DNA of 64,000 nucleotides from Priestia iocasae (lineage in GTDB: Bacteria > Bacillota > Bacilli > Bacillales > Bacillaceae_H): positions 534,428 through 598,427 of the forward strand of contig NZ_JAFBFC010000002.1 of the NCBI RefSeq assembly GCF_016909075.1, in the 5' to 3' direction. Within the stretch, counting starts at the first letter, position 1. Each line of letters starts with the position of its first letter. The notes under the pieces were generated by a model. The model was not told the DNA's origin, did not search any database, and worked only from the letters and a program-made list of their open reading frames with translations. A program made the position numbers and the translations under genes. Positions 62,095 through 64,000 of this stretch are shown piece after piece.

Positions 62095-62760
62095 TTGGAA
62101 ATCCATTTATCTAACGAAATAAAAAAGCTGTTTCCAACTTTTAAGATTGGTGCCATTGAATATAAAAACATCCAAGTAGGCGTATCACCTCAAATGCTAC
62201 AAGGAAGACTTCGCCTATTTCAAGAGTCAATCTACTTTGATTTGCAAAGCTTACCCATTGCTGATGTCGAAGGTATTAAAGAATGGCGAACAATCTTCAA
62301 ACAACTTGGAACCGATCCAAGTAAATATCGCCCTTCTATTGAGGCCTTGTATCGCCGTATTCAAAAACAAACATATCTTCCTTCCATTAACTCTGCAGTG
62401 GATTTGAATAACTTTTTCTCTCTTCAATACCAAATTCCAATTGGCATTTATGACCTTGAAAAACTGCATGACTCAATCACTGTTTCCCTTGGTAAGGAAG
62501 AAGAAAGCTATACAGGACTTAACAACAGAGAAATCTCTTTAGCAAATAAGTTAATTTCAAAAGATTCAAAAGGTAGCTTTGGCAGTCCTTATGTGGATTC
62601 TAATCGTGCTCCAGTCACACAAGACACAACACAAGCTATCCAGCTTATCTATTTAAGACCTTCTCTAAGTGACTCAAGTGCACTTGATTTAACAAGATCA
62701 TTAAAGGATATGTTCATCCAAATTCATGGTGGAGAAGCTAGCTATTCTATTGTAACTTAA
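62095..62760 (+). CDS. B3/4 tRNA-binding-domain protein
   Basis: A 221-residue free-standing B3/4 domain, the editing module of PheRS beta. Characteristic: the RLGTDPSKYRPSIEALYRR-type block (here QLGTDPSKYRPSIEALYRRI), INSAVDLNNFFSLQYQIPIGIYDLEK and the C-terminal APVTQDTTQAIQLIYL. Free-standing members are thought to deacylate mischarged tRNA or recognise amino acids. TTG start with AAAGGA about 11 bases upstream. Divergent from queG, convergent with the tRNA operon. Confidence 0.85.
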   Translation: MEIHLSNEIKKLFPTFKIGAIEYKNIQVGVSPQMLQGRLRLFQESIYFDLQSLPIADVEGIKEWRTIFKQLGTDPSKYRPSIEALYRRIQKQTYLPSINSAVDLNNFFSLQYQIPIGIYDLEKLHDSITVSLGKEEESYTGLNNREISLANKLISKDSKGSFGSPYVDSNRAPVTQDTTQAIQLIYLRPSLSDSSALDLTRSLKDMFIQIHGGEASYSIVT

Positions 62761-62782
62761 TCTGCATAAATGTTATTCAATG

Positions 62783-62822
62783 CCTTTGTCTCCATAGTAT
62801 TAGAAAAGAGACAAAGGTTCAT
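62783..62822 (+). terminator. terminator of the B3/4 gene
   Basis: CCTTTGTCTC pairs with GAGACAAAGG, followed by a T-rich stretch. Confidence 0.7.
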
Positions 62823-62844
62823 TGTTTTCATCTTCCATACATAC

Positions 62845-62886
62845 TAAAAAACGCAATACCTCATTTTTTAACGAGATACTGCGTTG
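62845..62886 (-). terminator. terminator of the tRNA operon
   Basis: Read leftward, AACGCAGTATCTC pairs with GAGGTATTGCGTT, followed by TTTT; just after tRNA-Gly(UCC). Confidence 0.85.
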
Positions 62887-62900
62887 TGACTAATTATGTA

Positions 62901-62974
62901 TGGAGCGGGTGATGGGAATCGAACCCACGACATCAGCTTGGAAGGCTGAGGTTTTACCATTAAACTACACCCGC
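62901..62974 (-). tRNA. tRNA-Gly (anticodon UCC)
   Basis: Full cloverleaf with encoded CCA; acceptor GCGGGUG, anticodon loop CUUCCAA, GGUUCGAUUCC T-arm. Distal gene of the operon. Confidence 0.96.
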
Positions 62975-63044
62975 AAATATTATCGAATTTTGTCGACGTA
63001 TGGCTAAAATAAAAACAGGTATTATCCTGTTAAATTTGACTCAA

Positions 63045-63125
63045 TACCGGTGGTCGGGTTCGAACCGACACTCCATAGGAACACGATTTTGAGTCGTGCG
63101 CGTCTGCCAATTCCGCCACACCGGC
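63045..63125 (-). tRNA. tRNA-Leu (anticodon CAA)
   Basis: Class II tRNA with long variable arm, anticodon loop CUCAAAA. The 3' CCA is not encoded, unlike its neighbours. A TrmL substrate by family knowledge. Confidence 0.94.
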
Positions 63126-63154
63126 AAAATAAGAAACAACTAATTAATTAAAAA

Positions 63155-63243
63155 TGGTGCCGAGGGCCGGACTTGAACCGGCACGATAGTCACCTATCGC
63201 AGGATTTTAAGTCCTGTGTGTCTGCCAATTCCACCACCCCGGC
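63155..63243 (-). tRNA. tRNA-Leu (anticodon UAA)
   Basis: Class II tRNA with long variable arm, anticodon loop CUUAAAA, CCA encoded. The second TrmL substrate. Confidence 0.96.
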
Positions 63244-63253
63244 AGCATTATCA

Positions 63254-63327
<74 letters not shown>

Positions 63328-63341
63328 AAAAATAAAAAAAT

Positions 63342-63416
63342 TGGAGCGGAAGACGGGATTCGAACCCGCGACCCCCACCTTGGCAAGGTGGTGTTCTACC
63401 ACTGAACTACTTCCGC
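63342..63416 (-). tRNA. tRNA-Gly (anticodon GCC)
   Basis: Acceptor GCGGAAG, anticodon loop UUGCCAA, CCA encoded. Confidence 0.96.
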
Positions 63417-63420
63417 AATA

Positions 63421-63495
63421 TGGCTGGGCTAGCTGGATTCGAACCAACGCATGACGGAGTCAAAGTCCGTTGCCTTACCGCTTGGCTATAGCCCA
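63421..63495 (-). tRNA. tRNA-Gln (anticodon UUG)
   Basis: Acceptor UGGGCUA, anticodon loop CUUUGAC, CCA encoded. Confidence 0.96.
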
Positions 63496-63537
63496 ATTTT
63501 TATATTATTATATTATTATTTATTATAGCTTAGCTTA

Positions 63538-63614
63538 TGGGGCGACTGATGGGAATCGAACCCACGAGTGCCAGAGCCACAATCTGGTGCGTTAACCACT
63601 TCGCCACAGCCGCC
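63538..63614 (-). tRNA. tRNA-His (anticodon GUG)
   Basis: The extra 5' G pairs with C73 as required for HisRS; anticodon loop UUGUGGC; CCA encoded. A queuosine-type (GUN) tRNA. Confidence 0.96.
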
Positions 63615-63638
63615 ATAATACATTAGATTAAATTAAAT

Positions 63639-63712
63639 TGGCAGGGGCAGTAGGAATCGAACCCACACTGGCGGTTTTGGAGACCGCAGTTCTACCTTTA
63701 AACTATGCCCCT
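63639..63712 (-). tRNA. tRNA-Trp (anticodon CCA)
   Basis: Acceptor AGGGGCA, anticodon loop CUCCAAA, CCA tail encoded. Confidence 0.96.
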
Positions 63713-63720
63713 GTATTAAA

Positions 63721-63805
63721 TGGTGGAGGGGGACGGATTCGAACCGCCGAACCCTGAGGGAGCGGATTTACAGTCCGCCGCGTTTAGCCACTTCGCTACC
63801 CCTCC
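63721..63805 (-). tRNA. tRNA-Tyr (anticodon GUA)
   Basis: Class II tRNA with long variable arm as in bacteria, anticodon loop CUGUAAA, CCA encoded. A queuosine-type tRNA. Confidence 0.96.
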
Positions 63806-63821
63806 ACATATTATTCTGAAA

Positions 63822-63897
<76 letters not shown>

Positions 63898-63909
63898 AAT
63901 CTTTCAAAA

Positions 63910-63985
63910 TGGTGGCTCGGGACGGAATCGAACCGCCGACACATGGATTTTCAGTCCATTGCTCTACCGACTGAGCTACCGAGCC
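63910..63985 (-). tRNA. tRNA-Phe (anticodon GAA)
   Basis: Acceptor GGCUCGG, anticodon loop CUGAAAA, CCA encoded. Confidence 0.96.
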
Positions 63986-63994
63986 TTTTTAAAA

Positions 63995-64000
63995 TGGCGG
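63995..64000 (-). tRNA. 3' edge of a further tRNA, probably tRNA-Asp
   Basis: Only CCGCCA, i.e. the discriminator region and CCA tail, lies in the window. By analogy with the B. subtilis trnD order (Met-Asp-Phe-Thr-Tyr-Trp-His-Gln) the next gene should be tRNA-Asp; this is inference. Confidence 0.5.

Overview
The window is chromosomal DNA of a low-GC Bacillaceae, most probably the Priestia (Bacillus) megaterium/aryabhattai group. Three things point there. Many genes are close to Bacillus subtilis counterparts and keep its order (glpP-glpF-glpK-glpD-pgcA-yhcY-yhcZ-yhdA; queG-yhbB-trmL-prkA-yhbH; yhcU next to yhcT). Ribosome-binding sites are strong AAGGAGG types with frequent TTG/GTG starts. 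A complete transaldolase-type sulfoquinovose (SQ) pathway, described in 2020 from this species group, lies in the first third. No prophage, CRISPR array or intact insertion sequence was seen. Species assignment and all family calls are by recognition, not by database search.

Layout. 0.2-8.4 kb: DedA-family membrane protein; a TcyABC-like amino-acid (probably cystine) ABC importer; two tandem CrcB fluoride channels; an ECF sigma factor / PadR regulator / SEDS-like membrane protein operon; a secreted protein of unknown role and a GDSL hydrolase. 8.4-18.5 kb: the sft cluster in two transcription units, sftT-X-A-G and sftI-R-D-E. SQ glycosides are cleaved by SftG, SQ is imported by SftA, isomerised by SftI to sulfofructose and split by the transaldolase SftT. 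The sulfolactaldehyde left over is oxidised by SftD and sulfolactate leaves through SftE. SftR (GntR) is the probable controller, and both promoters carry the same 13-bp motif. 18.7-25.5 kb: SpoVR; a peptidase/Na+ symporter/DUF3311 operon; bioY with a BirA operator; the flavin reductase yhdA. 25.6-36.3 kb: two-component pair YhcYZ, phosphoglucomutase, the glycerol regulon with GlpP-type leader terminators and a perfect cre site, and YhcX.

36.4-49.9 kb: cell-wall enzymes (L,D-transpeptidase, DacC), a BdbC/thioredoxin-fold pair, YhcU, YhcT, a dicarboxylate/amino-acid symporter, YvgN, a chemoreceptor, a cation-efflux protein, two DoxX proteins behind an MhqR-like operator, and ldh behind Fnr/Rex-like sites. 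50-54.6 kb: a broken lactate permease gene (lctP) and bioA-bioD-bioB behind a second BirA operator. 55-62.8 kb: the sporulation pair yhbH/prkA, tRNA-modification genes trmL and queG, and a B3/4-domain protein. 62.9-64 kb: a tRNA operon of eleven complete tRNAs plus the edge of a twelfth, read leftwards.

Most notable: the sft cluster with a shared candidate SftR operator; the internally deleted lctP; a recurring family of two-stage hairpins; a 19-bp near-palindrome present three times; paired BirA operators over an incomplete biotin gene set; a SEDS-like protein with Asp-to-Glu at the catalytic position; and four small ORFs with good ribosome-binding sites.
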